Shown piece by piece: positions 53,475-62,928 of a stretch of DNA of 64,000 nucleotides. Origin of the DNA: Rhizobium leguminosarum bv. trifolii WSM1325 (GTDB taxonomy: Bacteria > Pseudomonadota > Alphaproteobacteria > Rhizobiales > Rhizobiaceae); contig CP001625.1 of NCBI GenBank assembly GCA_000023185.1, positions 248,001-312,000 on the forward strand, written 5' to 3'. A program made the translations under genes and the position numbers. Positions within the stretch are counted from its first letter, which is position 1; each line of letters begins with the position of its first letter. The notes beneath the pieces are model-generated. The model ran no database searches, was not told the origin of the DNA, and was given only the letters and a program-made list of their open reading frames with translations.

Positions 53475-53853
53475 TACTCGCGGACACCTCGATTTGGATT
53501 GATCACTTCCGCCATATGAATGCCGAGCTACGCTGCGTGATCGAAGATGATCGACTACTTTGCACCCGAGCGTCATCGGCGAAATGGCTCTTGGCAGCCT
53601 GCGGAATCGCCGCAGCGTCCTAGCTTTTCTTGCGGCCCAGCGCAAAGCAATCGTCGCCACGCATGACGAAGTCATGACAATGATCGATCGACATGGCATT
53701 TTCAGCATGGGTATTGGCTACACGGATGCCCACTTGTTGGCGTCGATCCTCCTGGAGCAGCGAGCAACGCTGTGGACAAGAGACAAGCACTTGCGAGCAG
53801 CCGCCGAAAAGGCGGGAGCTTTCCTGCACATACCGGTCGACAGATCCCATTGA
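53471..53853 (+). pseudogene. vapC: VapC PIN-domain toxin gene with a one-base frameshift
   Basis: From GTG at 53471 the frame reads MILADTSIWIDHFRHMNAEL, the first PIN acidic motif, up to DDRLLC. Then the frame changes at 53560-53565, and HPSVIGEMALGSLRNRRSVL and IGYTDAHLLASILLEQRATL with WTRDKHLRAAAEK continue. Adding a single C in TGCACCC would restore LLCHPSVIGE and one open frame of about 127 codons. All PIN acidic residues are still encoded. It is either a recently inactivated toxin or a sequencing error. Confidence 0.85.
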
Positions 53854-54162
53854 GTGCTCAGGCCGATCCTGCCTCCGTCGAGAGCCGGTGTTTTAGCGAT
53901 GGCAGCGATCGACATGCGCTGCTCCTGGCCGGTCGAATTCTCGTGTCGACGCCCTGCCTGCCTCGGCAAGGACGCTCCTCCAAACAATGAGCATACCAGG
54001 CGAAGGCGCGTCCGCGCCGGCGCCAGTTCGCGCACGGCTTGACCGGTTAAAAGGGCAGCCGCAGGAGGGTTAGCGGAGCGCCGCTCGGGAACGAGCGGAA
54101 CCCGGGACCGACTGCCCCCGGCAAGCCGTTCCGCTTTGGGCGGACCCGTGGGCTCCCTCGCC
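53854..54162. other. 309-base gap, no gene seen
   Basis: GC-rich sequence between the toxin remnant and the LysR gene on the other strand. No open frame with a ribosome site and no clear terminator hairpin followed by T is visible. Confidence 0.35.
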
Positions 54163-55053
54163 TCACCTGCCCGGCCGTGCCAGTGAGCGGGCGATATCGA
54201 CAATGTCGTCGCGCGAGGCGGTTGGGTCGTCCTTGCTCCAGGCAACACCAAGCCCGATCCTGAAGTCGATGCCTCTGACCGCCTTCAGTTCGAAGTCCCG
54301 GTTCGGCAGGCCCTCGGTCCATTCCGGCGCAAAGCCGATGCCAAGGCCTGCCGAGACCAGCGACACCAGCGAATAGGTATCATCGCAGCTATAGGCGATG
54401 TTGCGGGTCAGGTCATATTCCTCGAACTTCTCGTTGAAGTACCGCTCTGTGTAGGAGAGGTTCTTGCGATTGAAGGCGATGATCTTCTCCGAGCGCAGAT
54501 CGTCGATGCCAATCTCCGCCTGTTCCGCCAGTGGGTTGCTCCTGGCCACCGCCAGCAGATAACGCTCATGGGCGATCGAGGAGAAGCGCAACGAGCCGAT
54601 GTTTTCCACCGGTCTAATGAAGCCGAGATTGATCTGGCCGTTCTCCAGGCCGCGGATGATGTCGCCGGTGTTGCCGCTTGATATATGGATGCGGATATCC
54701 GGATACTTGCGGGCGATCTTTCCCAGAAACGCCGGCAGCACGCCGGTGGTCGCCGGATAGACGGTGCCGATCCTGATCTGACGGATGGTCTTGCCGGCCA
54801 CCGCCCTGGTGATCTCGGCACTCAGATCGACCTCGCTCAGGATCCCGACGCAGCGTTCGTGGAAGATCTCCCCTGCCCTGGTCAGTTCCACCCGCCTGGT
54901 CGAGCGGATGAACAGCGGACAGCCGAGTTCGCGCTCCAGCGCCTGCACGTGATTGGAAAGCGCCGGCTGGGCGATGCGCACCTTGGCCGCTGCCCGGCCG
55001 AAATGCAGTTCCTCGGCCACCGCGACGAAGTAGGAGAGCTGGCGTAGTTCCAT
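54163..55053 (-). CDS. LysR family transcriptional regulator
   Basis: A 296-residue LysR regulator with the standard start MELRQLSYFVAVAEELHFGR, the recognition segment AQPALSNHVQALERELGCPL, and an effector domain beginning IRQIRIGTVYPATTGVLP. It resembles the BenM/CatM-like branch. It is divergent from the Xre-type gene at 55134 with 80 bases between, and stands without an obvious target operon in this window. Confidence 0.92.
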   Translation of the reverse strand: MELRQLSYFVAVAEELHFGRAAAKVRIAQPALSNHVQALERELGCPLFIRSTRRVELTRAGEIFHERCVGILSEVDLSAEITRAVAGKTIRQIRIGTVYPATTGVLPAFLGKIARKYPDIRIHISSGNTGDIIRGLENGQINLGFIRPVENIGSLRFSSIAHERYLLAVARSNPLAEQAEIGIDDLRSEKIIAFNRKNLSYTERYFNEKFEEYDLTRNIAYSCDDTYSLVSLVSAGLGIGFAPEWTEGLPNRDFELKAVRGIDFRIGLGVAWSKDDPTASRDDIVDIARSLARPGR

Positions 55054-55133
55054 GGGAGCGTCCCTCTTTGCAGCTTTAATTAGGGACTATCAGTCCGTCG
55101 ATTGTCAAGCCGTGAATATGCGTTTGTTATGGG

Positions 55134-55406
55134 ATGGACGTTCGACAAACCATCGGCTGGAATCTCAGACGACTTCGTGTGGCCAAAGGTCTCTCTCAGG
55201 AAAGACTGGCTCTCGAGGCCGAGATCGATCGCTCGTATGTCGGACGGGTCGAGAGAGGCATGGAAAATGTCACCGTCGCTACGCTCGAGGCGTTTGCGCG
55301 GGTTCTTTCGGTGAACGTTTCAGCTTTGTTCGCAGAAATTGATCCACGCGCGCCAAAGCCAAAGCCTCTCCGCTCAGGCAGAAAACAAAAGGAAACCGGC
55401 AGGTGA
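55134..55406 (+). CDS. Xre family helix-turn-helix regulator
   Basis: A 90-residue protein with one Cro/C1-type domain: TIGWNLRRLRVAKGLSQERL, then AEIDRSYVGRVERGMENVTV and LEAFARVLSVNVSALF, followed by a short basic tail. Such stand-alone proteins are frequent on plasmids and islands and often control restriction, toxin or mobile functions. Next to it lies an IS110 remnant. The target is unknown. Confidence 0.9.
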   Translation: MDVRQTIGWNLRRLRVAKGLSQERLALEAEIDRSYVGRVERGMENVTVATLEAFARVLSVNVSALFAEIDPRAPKPKPLRSGRKQKETGR

Positions 55407-55571
55407 AAGGTGGAGCGTTTTTTTCGCCAACGTACTCGAATATGGAGTCTCGACGAAGCTCGAAAGAGGCGTTTGCTCGGAAAATGGCGTGCGGACCGGC
55501 GTGAGTCTGGCGCGAGATTGTTACCTGTGTATTAGTTACGATCTGATGCTTACGTCTTCGGTATGGACACT

Positions 55572-56040
55572 TTAGGCTTGGCCGCCTTGATAGGTATCGA
55601 ACAGTCGGCATGCCTTGGAACGGAAGAGCTTTCGCATCATGGCATCCCCGCATAGGGAGACGTGACCGACCCGCTTGCTTTCGCCGGACTGGTTGAGCAC
55701 CGGGGTGAGGCCCAGTACGGCTCCCACCGCCCGCGAATTGCGAAACCGGCTGGGAATATCGATCGTCGAGACATAGGCGAGGGAGACAACCGGCCCGACC
55801 CCTGGCACCGTCATCAGGCGCTTGCAAACTTCATCATGCTTTGCCTCCTGGAGAACCTTCTTGTCCAGTTTGGCGAACTCTTCGCGCAGCTTGCGTCGAC
55901 CAGCGAGGAAGGGCTCCATGATTTCCGCCAGATCGGGGTCCGCCTCGACGAGTTCGCGTATCCTCTCCTCGAACTTGCCGCCCGAGACCTCGCCGACCTT
56001 CAGCCCGAAGAATTTCAGCGTGAGGGCACTGGGCGAAACC
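55572..56040 (-). mobile_element. IS110-family transposase remnant
   Basis: The - strand encodes the C-terminal transposase-20 domain: LKFFGLKVGEVSGGKFEERI, MEPFLAGRRKLREEF, MTVPGVGPVVSLAYVSTIDI and the RAVGAVLGLTPVLNQSGESK region with the conserved Ser/Gly motif. The N-terminal DEDD nuclease half is absent, and the C-terminus departs from the family after GDAMMRKL. It cannot transpose. It lies between the Xre gene and the Mfd-like gene and marks an old insertion. Confidence 0.8.
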
Positions 56041-56138
56041 GCTGAGGATGCCTTCGGATTGATAGGCTGCCTCTGTCTGAGTGGAACAAGCTGATTAAGA
56101 CCCCGTTCTTACACGTTGGTAATATCACTGACGAGAGA

Positions 56139-59100
56139 ATGGCAGTTCCTGTGAGCATCGTTGAGTATAGAGATGAAAAGGCATCCGCATCTCCTCCCGC
56201 AGCCCAAAAAATGCAAGGTTTTAAGCCGCCGCCCGGCTTGGTAGCAACGAGGCTGGTTGCCTCGCTACGACGTTCGGAACGATCGCTGTGCTATGTCGCA
56301 TTGAGCGAAGGCGCGGCTACCAAAATTGCTGACGCCGTCAGCGCCCTTTTCCCCGACATCGAGATTATTGTTTTGCCGCCTTGGGACTGCCTGCCCTATG
56401 ATCGCGTGCCGCCTTCGCAGCGCTGTATGGGTTTGCGGATGGACGCATTACGGATCTGGAGCATGCCCAGCGACGCGCCGCGATTGTTTCTGACCTCGCT
56501 CGATGCAACGCTTCAACGGATTCCGCCAGCGACCGTCATCGCAAACAGCCGTCTCGAACTCGTCGTCGGAAAAGCGTTCGATCGCGACGCATTCTCAGAC
56601 TTCATCCAACGGACCGGCTATGTGGAGGAAGGCGTTGCGGACGATCCCGGCGAGCTCGCAGTTCGGGAAGGCGTGATTGACATCTACCCTGCTGGCGCAC
56701 CAGGACCTCTGCGTATCGTCCTTTCAAAGGACGATAGCGTTCTGGAATTGAGAGGCTTTGACCGTGTGTCTCAGCGGACAGAGAGTTATTTCGATAAGGT
56801 GATATTCGGTCCGGCATCCGAAGCTATTCTGACCGAAGGCATTACAGAAGAATTTGTTCCGACTTCGGATACCGTGATGCGCTTGCTTCTGCGCCTTTAT
56901 CAAGACATGCCAACCGTATTCGATTTCTTGGGCGACGCCACCGTAGTTCTCGCTCCGGGTGCGGCCGACCAGGTGGAGCGCTATCTTGAGATCGTCGACG
57001 ACGCTCGCCAGTCCCGCAAGGATTTCGGCGAGGTGGAGGCCCCCTCCTCTCGTTCGCTCTACCTCGACCGCGCCGAATGGGAGCGGCAGGCCAGCAGCGT
57101 GTCGGCACGCGAACTGGATCTCGAAGAAGGCGGTGACCTACCTACAGAGGCATCCGACACCTACCCTCGCACAGCCTTGATTAATTGGATGCAGGACTGC
57201 CTGCGACATGGGCTGAAGGTCGTCATTTCCGGGAAAGGCAACGGCTCGGAAGCCCTTTGTCGGCGTCTGGGACAAGCAACCGGGACGGCGCCCCAGTCCA
57301 TCGATACCTGGGAGGCGGTCCTGAAGGCCGAGCCCGGAACTGTTCTTAAACTGGCCTGTGAGTTGGACCAGGGGTTTATCGACGTGACAGAAAGGATAGC
57401 GGTCGTCGCCGCAGCCGATGGAATAAGCACGGCTTCCAATTGCAGTACACTTCTGGTCGAGCCGGAGCTTCGGATCGGCGATGTCGTTGTTCACGAAGAC
57501 CATGGCGTTGGGGTTCTGAGAGACCTGGAAAGCATAGCCGTCGAGAACGTTTGTCGCGACGCCGCTCGCCTTGAATACCGCGATGGGGATTCGGTGCTCG
57601 TGCCGATGGAGGAATTTGGAAAGCTGTGGCGCTATGGCTCCGAACCCGAGGCCGTCACACTCGACCGCCTTCACACCGCTGCTTGGCAGAACAAGCGTGA
57701 AAAGATCGCAGCGGACATCCAGTCGACTGCGCGTCATCTCATAAAGCTCGCCAAGCACAGGCAGGCATCGCGGGCAGAGGCATTCGTTCCGCCCCGTGCC
57801 GGATTTTCCGCCTTCACGCGGCGTTTTCCATTTACCGAAACTCATGATCAGGCCGAAGCCATCAGATCAGTCCTCTCCGATCTCGCGACTGGACGCGCGA
57901 TGAATCGCCTTGTCTGCGGAGACGTTGGCTTTGGCAAGACCGAAATCGCACTACGTGCTGCAGCAGCAGTAGCACTTGCCGGCGGGCAAGTGGTCGTTAT
58001 TGCCCCGACCACCGTGCTGACCCGTCAGCACTTTGCCACGTTTACGCGTCGCTTCGCAGGGACCGGCGTCTCGGTCGGCATGTTGTCTCGCCTGCTCAAG
58101 CCGAGGGAGGCGAAAAAGGTGAAGGCGGCACTGGCCGTTGGCGAGATTGGCGTCATTGTCACGACTCAGGCGATCCTTGCGAAAGACGTCCGCTTTGCCC
58201 ATCTTGCGTTGGTAATCGTCGACGAGGAACACCGTTTCGGGTTGAAAGAAAAACGGGCGATGAACACTCTCGTACCGTCTCTTCATACGCTCGCCATGTC
58301 GGCGACGCCGATCCCCCGGACCTTGCAGTCGGCGATGGTGGGCGTGCACGAAGTGAGCCTCTTGACCACCCCGCCCTTTAGACGCCGGCCGGTCCGTACC
58401 TCGCTTTCGGTATTCGACCACGCGTCAATGCGGACCGGCCTTATGCGCGAAAAGCGCCGCGGAGGACAGAGCTTTGTTGTAGTGCCTCGTATCGAGGACA
58501 TAGACGTCGTCAAGACGATACTGCGAAAGATCGTTCCGGAACTTTCCGTCAAGGTCGCGCATGGCGACATGCCGGCGGCGGCCATCGATGAAGCAATCGT
58601 TGGCTTTGCGGAAGGCGACGGCGACGTCCTTCTCGCCACCAACATCATCGAAAACGGCCTCGACGTGCCGCGCGCCAATACCATGTTCGTATGGCAGGCT
58701 GACCGGTTCGGGCTGGCACAGCTCCATCAGTTGCGCGGGCGTGTCGGGCGCGGCGGAGCTCAGGGCATCGCCACTCTTCTGACAGAAAACGCCGAGCTCT
58801 CCGATGAAACGCGCTTGCGGCTTTCGACCCTCGTCGAGAACGACCGCCTGGGCGCCGGCCTTTCAATCAGCCTTCGAGATCTCGACTTGCGCGGCGGGGG
58901 CGACATTGCTGGCGAGGACCAGGCCGGGCACATGAAGGTTATTGGCATCGGCCTGTACCAGAAGCTGCTTGCAGGTGCCGTCGCGAGATTGCGCAAACAA
59001 CCAGCGGGTACTCCGCTGCGTGCCATCGTGAACCTCGGTGTGGCGGGCACTATACCGTCGGACTATGTGTCGGATCCGGCGGTGAGGCTCAATCTCTACG

Positions 59101-59456
59101 CCAAGCTTTTGAGGGCATCCACACTGAGCGAGATGGACGACCTCGAAGAGGAGTTCGAGGACAGGTTTGGCGAACTGCCGCAGGATGTACTCCTGCTTTT
59201 GCGGACAACCCGACTGCAGCTTGCAGCGGGACGGCTTGGCATCGCCAAACTCGAGGCGGGGCCAAAAGCCCTTGCGATGACGCTGACACCAAAGACACCG
59301 GCCAAGGTCATTGCAGCTTTGACTAAGAAGGCTGGGGCGGTTCGGCGGGTAGACAGGCTGATATTTGAAGCCTCAAATATGACTGGCGAGGAGCAACTGC
59401 TTTTCTTCGAGCGGGTCGTCCCGGCGGCGAACCGGCCGAAATTCCGAAATCAATGA
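56139..59456 (+). CDS. Mfd-like transcription-repair coupling factor paralogue
   Basis: A 1105-residue DNA translocase with the full Mfd layout: UvrB-like N-terminal part (about 1-300, LPPWDCLPYDRVPPS), RNA-polymerase-interacting domain (about 445-510, VVVHEDHGVGVL), helicase domains with Walker A CGDVGFGKTE (about 593), the DEEH box VIVDEEHRFG (about 693), SATPIPRTL (about 728) and the TRG-type QLRGRVGRGG (about 863), then the C-terminal TRCF domain. Housekeeping Mfd is about 1150-1170 residues; this one is shorter and lies in an accessory region beside an IS remnant. It is probably a second copy that displaces stalled RNA polymerase or serves another translocation role. Confidence 0.85.
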   Translation: MAVPVSIVEYRDEKASASPPAAQKMQGFKPPPGLVATRLVASLRRSERSLCYVALSEGAATKIADAVSALFPDIEIIVLPPWDCLPYDRVPPSQRCMGLRMDALRIWSMPSDAPRLFLTSLDATLQRIPPATVIANSRLELVVGKAFDRDAFSDFIQRTGYVEEGVADDPGELAVREGVIDIYPAGAPGPLRIVLSKDDSVLELRGFDRVSQRTESYFDKVIFGPASEAILTEGITEEFVPTSDTVMRLLLRLYQDMPTVFDFLGDATVVLAPGAADQVERYLEIVDDARQSRKDFGEVEAPSSRSLYLDRAEWERQASSVSARELDLEEGGDLPTEASDTYPRTALINWMQDCLRHGLKVVISGKGNGSEALCRRLGQATGTAPQSIDTWEAVLKAEPGTVLKLACELDQGFIDVTERIAVVAAADGISTASNCSTLLVEPELRIGDVVVHEDHGVGVLRDLESIAVENVCRDAARLEYRDGDSVLVPMEEFGKLWRYGSEPEAVTLDRLHTAAWQNKREKIAADIQSTARHLIKLAKHRQASRAEAFVPPRAGFSAFTRRFPFTETHDQAEAIRSVLSDLATGRAMNRLVCGDVGFGKTEIALRAAAAVALAGGQVVVIAPTTVLTRQHFATFTRRFAGTGVSVGMLSRLLKPREAKKVKAALAVGEIGVIVTTQAILAKDVRFAHLALVIVDEEHRFGLKEKRAMNTLVPSLHTLAMSATPIPRTLQSAMVGVHEVSLLTTPPFRRRPVRTSLSVFDHASMRTGLMREKRRGGQSFVVVPRIEDIDVVKTILRKIVPELSVKVAHGDMPAAAIDEAIVGFAEGDGDVLLATNIIENGLDVPRANTMFVWQADRFGLAQLHQLRGRVGRGGAQGIATLLTENAELSDETRLRLSTLVENDRLGAGLSISLRDLDLRGGGDIAGEDQAGHMKVIGIGLYQKLLAGAVARLRKQPAGTPLRAIVNLGVAGTIPSDYVSDPAVRLNLYAKLLRASTLSEMDDLEEEFEDRFGELPQDVLLLLRTTRLQLAAGRLGIAKLEAGPKALAMTLTPKTPAKVIAALTKKAGAVRRVDRLIFEASNMTGEEQLLFFERVVPAANRPKFRNQ

Positions 59457-59760
59457 GCCGCTGAGATCGCAACGACAGTTGGGAAGTATGACCGGTGTCG
59501 ACCAACCTCTCGCGTTGGTAGCGAAACCTAATGAACCGCAGCATGCGCGCCGACGAAGAAATCAGTCAGGCACCCGGCCGAGCCACCGGCCCGGCTATAC
59601 GGCGTTAGGGCCTTTCCGGCAAGAAACAGCGCCGCCTGCGGAAACGGCGCGACGACCAGTCCCGTCTCATCGATGACCTGAAGGTTCGGATAGGCGCGCC
59701 GCGCCGGTTCGTTCACTGGCCTGGCAAGGCTCGGGGGCGCGTTTCGTCCGGCTCTATTGG
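59450..59760 (-). pseudogene. PIN-domain toxin remnant, C-terminal part
   Basis: The - strand reads VVAPFPQAALFLAGKAL, then CLTDFFVGAHAAVH, a TAG at 59530-59528, and in the same frame VSLPTREVGRHRSYFPTVVA before the final stop at 59450-59452. FPDFFIGAHA..LLTRD..RY.TYFP is the usual end of a VapC branch, so the internal stop kills the gene. Pieces of the N-terminal half (NEPARRAYPNLQVIDETG) sit upstream without the first acidic motif. It overlaps the end of the Mfd-like gene. Confidence 0.6.
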
Positions 59761-60050
59761 GCGGCGCGGTTGCGATATTCGACCCCAGGAGAACGAGCCC
59801 GGCCTGCAGCACGAATGTAGCCGATGCCAGGGAAGGGAAGATATTGACGATGGGCGATGACCCAATCCAGTCTTCGCCGCTACCCACAAATGATTTCTGC
59901 CAACAGCGAATGGCAGGTGATCGCTTTTGGACAGGCGGTCGTGTAACCGCCTCATCGCACAGCTGCATTGATAAGGCCGGCCGAGTGTGCCAAATCGTTT
60001 GGTGAGGTAGAAGCTTGGTCGAGCAATCACATCGCAAGGCCAAACGCCGC
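59761..60050. other. 290-base gap with no identified gene
   Basis: Decayed sequence between the PIN remnant and the hydrolase gene. Open frames on both strands carry no familiar motif. It may include the lost 5' part of the toxin gene and its antitoxin. Confidence 0.3.
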
Positions 60051-60965
60051 TCAATCCCGCTCGCGCAGTTCCCGGATAGCATCCGCGAAACTGGTCGGCG
60101 CTTCCTGCGGCACGTTGTGCCCGACACCCTGCAGTATGCGACGGTGGTAGAACCCGATGAACTTTCTGGCCTCCTCGTCATTCGATTGAGGAGGGTCGAC
60201 GCCATCGTCCGCGCCCAAAATTACGATGGTCGGAGCGGCAATATCGGGTTTGCGTGCCAATCTCTCTTCGATTTCTGCATAAGCTGGATCGCCTCCAATG
60301 ACGCCATAACGATGCCGATAGGAATGGATTACGACATCGATGAAGTCAGGATTGTCGAAAGCGGCCGCGCTTCTCTTGAATGTGGCGTCATCGAAGGACC
60401 AGGATGGTGACCAGGTCTTCCATAGAAAACGACTGATCTCGCCCCGGTTCTCGTCCAGGCCTTTGCGGCCACGCTCTGTGTGAAAGTAGTATTGATACCA
60501 GTCACGTGCCTCCTGATCAGGCGGTCCCGGCTCGGCGGCGCCAGCGATGTCCTGGATGTTGTAGCCCGTACCGGCGCTCACAAGGCCGACTACTCTTTCA
60601 GGCCATAGCGCAGCGACGATGCAGCCGGCTCTACCACCCCAGTCATAGCCTCCGAGGATAGCTCTTTCGATACCGAGGCTGTCCAACAACGCCAGCAAAT
60701 CCGCGCCTAGTGCCGCCTGCTCGCCTGAGCGCCGCGTTTCCGACGATAAGAACCGGGTTGGACCGTAGCCACGCAAAAATGGCACGATGCAGCGGTGGCC
60801 AGCGCCGGCAAGATTAGTCACCACCTCGTCATAGGCATGAGCATCGTATGGAAAGCCATGAAGAAGAATGGTCGGCATGCCATCCGCAGGCCCTGTCTCG
60901 TAATAGCCAACGTTGAGCACGCCTGCGGAAACGCGTTTCACGAGAGTTTCCTGCAACTTGAACAA
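60051..60965 (-). CDS. alpha/beta hydrolase (epoxide hydrolase/dehalogenase type)
   Basis: A 304-residue alpha/beta-hydrolase. The oxyanion-hole region is LLHGFPYD near residue 34; the nucleophile elbow reads GGYDWGGRAG near 108, with Asp as nucleophile, as in epoxide hydrolases and haloalkane dehalogenases rather than esterases. The late acid appears in LGADDGVDPP and the base in GVGHNVPQEAP. The start is TTG at 60965, four bases behind AGGGAAA; no ATG is available before the fold begins. A palindrome 32 bases upstream may control it. The substrate is unknown. Confidence 0.88.
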   Translation of the reverse strand: MFKLQETLVKRVSAGVLNVGYYETGPADGMPTILLHGFPYDAHAYDEVVTNLAGAGHRCIVPFLRGYGPTRFLSSETRRSGEQAALGADLLALLDSLGIERAILGGYDWGGRAGCIVAALWPERVVGLVSAGTGYNIQDIAGAAEPGPPDQEARDWYQYYFHTERGRKGLDENRGEISRFLWKTWSPSWSFDDATFKRSAAAFDNPDFIDVVIHSYRHRYGVIGGDPAYAEIEERLARKPDIAAPTIVILGADDGVDPPQSNDEEARKFIGFYHRRILQGVGHNVPQEAPTSFADAIRELRERD

Positions 60966-60996
60966 ATTTCCCTCGCTTTCAGCGCCAGAACCTCTT

Positions 60997-61010
60997 GACG
61001 TCGCGACGTC
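60997..61010. promoter_or_regulatory. 14-base palindrome upstream of the alpha/beta hydrolase
   Basis: GACGTCGCGACGTC is perfectly symmetric and lies 32 bases before the hydrolase start on the - strand. Its size and position fit a repressor site, but no candidate regulator gene is adjacent. Confidence 0.4.
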
Positions 61011-61169
61011 GTCACAGGCGTCCCGACCCGCTCTGGTCAGCTTCTGTTGGATTTCAGCAAGATTGGGCCACTTTCCGCTTACGCTAAAGCCGGCAAATTT
61101 AGCGCGGTTATTTTAAGTGTGGATCACGTTGAAGCGGTAACGTGTTTTGCGTGAGCAGGTACGTGCCTT

Positions 61170-62336
61170 TCAATTCGGCGGAGCGAATCTGAAGAGAGTA
61201 AAGGTTTTGTCGGTCCAAGCCTGATTGAACCAAGGCGAGTCCTGAATATGCGATGCGGTCACGTACATTGTGCCATCGGGTCCTTGGGCGAATGTGTCCG
61301 GCCAGCGTAATCGGCTGTCTTCGAGCAATGGCGTCACCGTTCCATCAGCGCCAAGGATTTTGATGCCATTGTTCGCCATCGTGCTGAGGTAGATGCGGTT
61401 CTGCTGGTCGATCCAAAGGCCATCCGTCGGCTCGGTCTCGGCGACCTTCTCGGGCCGAACCGCATTGGGATCCGTTTCCGCCTTCTGCAAGGCATCGGTC
61501 GGCAGCCGATACATGGTCTTGCCGGTCAATGCCTTCCAATAGAGGGTCTTGCCGTCAGGCGTAAGCGCAATACTGTCGGCGTTGAACTGCGGCTGGCGGC
61601 CGTCCGGACGGCGTAATGGTTTGCCGTCGGTTTCGACGATAACATCCTTTTCGGCCTGCGTTGATGGATCACCGCTCAACACCCGCCAAGCCCTGCCCGA
61701 GCGAAGATCCAGCACGACCAGGCCGCCCGGAATGCCAGAGTCCGTGAAATAGGCAAAGGCGCGGTCGGGGGCGATTCGCACGTCGTTGAGATAGCTTGCG
61801 GGTCCAGCGACGTCTGGCGAAAAGGGATAGACCTTCTTGACGGCATTGGTTTTGAGGTCGACCTGGACCAGTTTCGGCCCGTCCTTGACTGTCTTTTCGC
61901 TGTTGGGTGCAGCTGGGTCGACGACCCAGAGGGAGCTCTTCTGATCCGCAACGACACTCTGTACCGTGACGAAGTGATCTTTCGGCGAGATCTCCGACAT
62001 CTTGGCATTGCGCCAAGCGTTCCACTCATTGTTGGGATAGGGTTTGATTGAACCGTCGGTCATGACCTCGGCGACGGAGACGGGCACATCTTCCGACCAG
62101 CGTGGAAAGTTCACAAAAATTCGACCATCTTCGGACACGGTAACGCCGGTTGGTTGATGGTCGAAGGTTGCGACCTTCTGCAGGCGCTCGTCGGTCTGGC
62201 CGGTAATCGAGGCAACCAGTTCCTTGGCTTTGTTCGTCAGCTTGTCAGAGGTTTGAGCGCTTGCAGGTTGTGCGAGCGAGATGAACGCGCCTGCAACGGC
62301 GAGGCGCGAAACAAGGGATGCGTTCGGTACCATCAT
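61170..62336 (-). CDS. secreted MRJP/Yellow-family beta-propeller protein
   Basis: A 388-residue exported protein of the major-royal-jelly/Yellow type. A signal peptide is clear (SLVSRLAVAGAFISLAQPAS, then AQT). The propeller repeats include HQPTGVTVSEDGRIFVNFPR near residue 80, ASYLNDVRIAPDRAFAYFTD and FNADSIALTPDGKTLYWKAL, then PTDGLWIDQQNRIYLS. Bacterial members resemble SMP-30-like lactonases and Yellow-type proteins, but catalysis is not established. Two adjacent ATGs (62336, 62333) follow AGGAG by three and six bases, so the second may be used. Confidence 0.85.
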   Translation of the reverse strand: MMVPNASLVSRLAVAGAFISLAQPASAQTSDKLTNKAKELVASITGQTDERLQKVATFDHQPTGVTVSEDGRIFVNFPRWSEDVPVSVAEVMTDGSIKPYPNNEWNAWRNAKMSEISPKDHFVTVQSVVADQKSSLWVVDPAAPNSEKTVKDGPKLVQVDLKTNAVKKVYPFSPDVAGPASYLNDVRIAPDRAFAYFTDSGIPGGLVVLDLRSGRAWRVLSGDPSTQAEKDVIVETDGKPLRRPDGRQPQFNADSIALTPDGKTLYWKALTGKTMYRLPTDALQKAETDPNAVRPEKVAETEPTDGLWIDQQNRIYLSTMANNGIKILGADGTVTPLLEDSRLRWPDTFAQGPDGTMYVTASHIQDSPWFNQAWTDKTFTLFRFAPPN

Positions 62337-62928
62337 TGGCTCCTTTTGGAGAATTTCGGTGCCGAACTTCGTTTTGACCTTCAGGTTCCGTCTCTTCGCT
62401 TCATTGATTTCCCTCGAGCGGCCGAGCCGGAGCATGTTGGGCCTCCGTGTGGGTTAAAGGTCACCCGGGCTCAATCAAATTGCCTCACACGGGGACCCTT
62501 CCCGGCCGGTCTGGTTCGCGCCGCCATCGGTGAGTGACCAGCAGATCAATCCCTGGCGTTTGGAAGCCGTTTTACCGGTCAAACGATCAACGCAGACAGG
62601 AGAAACCCATGGTAGGATCGGTCTTCATCCGGCCATTCTTAATTCACATTCCGTCTAATTTAAAATCTAAAGGCGCCAATTTAAAATACAATGTCCAACA
62701 CCGCTTAAGGGCTGCGTGGCGCGCTGCTGGTCATATGACGTCTCAGTCGATGGAACCCTAGAAGACTACCAGCATCAAGGCCATTGGCTGATCGAAGCCT
62801 GACTAGGCCTCCGGAAAACACAAAGGCCGCCGGTTGCCGCGCCAGAAGCGGGGACCAAATATGGGGCAGTTTCCGAGACTTTTCAGCCACCACCTCGCCG
62901 CCCTGGGGATCCATACTGAAACTTTATT
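62337..62928. other. 592-base gap with a spaced AT-rich repeat
   Basis: No gene is convincing. The ten bases AATTTAAAAT occur at 62657-62666 and 62678-62687, exactly 21 bases apart (two helix turns), with GGCGCC between. The stretch 62640-62700 is strikingly AT-rich against its surroundings. It may contain a promoter or binding sites. Confidence 0.35.

Noticed and set aside
59528..60205. A 225-codon frame on the - strand as one gene
   Set aside because: Only its last 60 or so codons resemble a PIN domain; the first part overlaps the alpha/beta hydrolase gene out of frame.
61125..61144. CACGTT/AACGTG hairpin followed by TTTT as a terminator
   Set aside because: The T-run is on the + strand, where no gene ends nearby; the - strand gene ends have no T-run after it.
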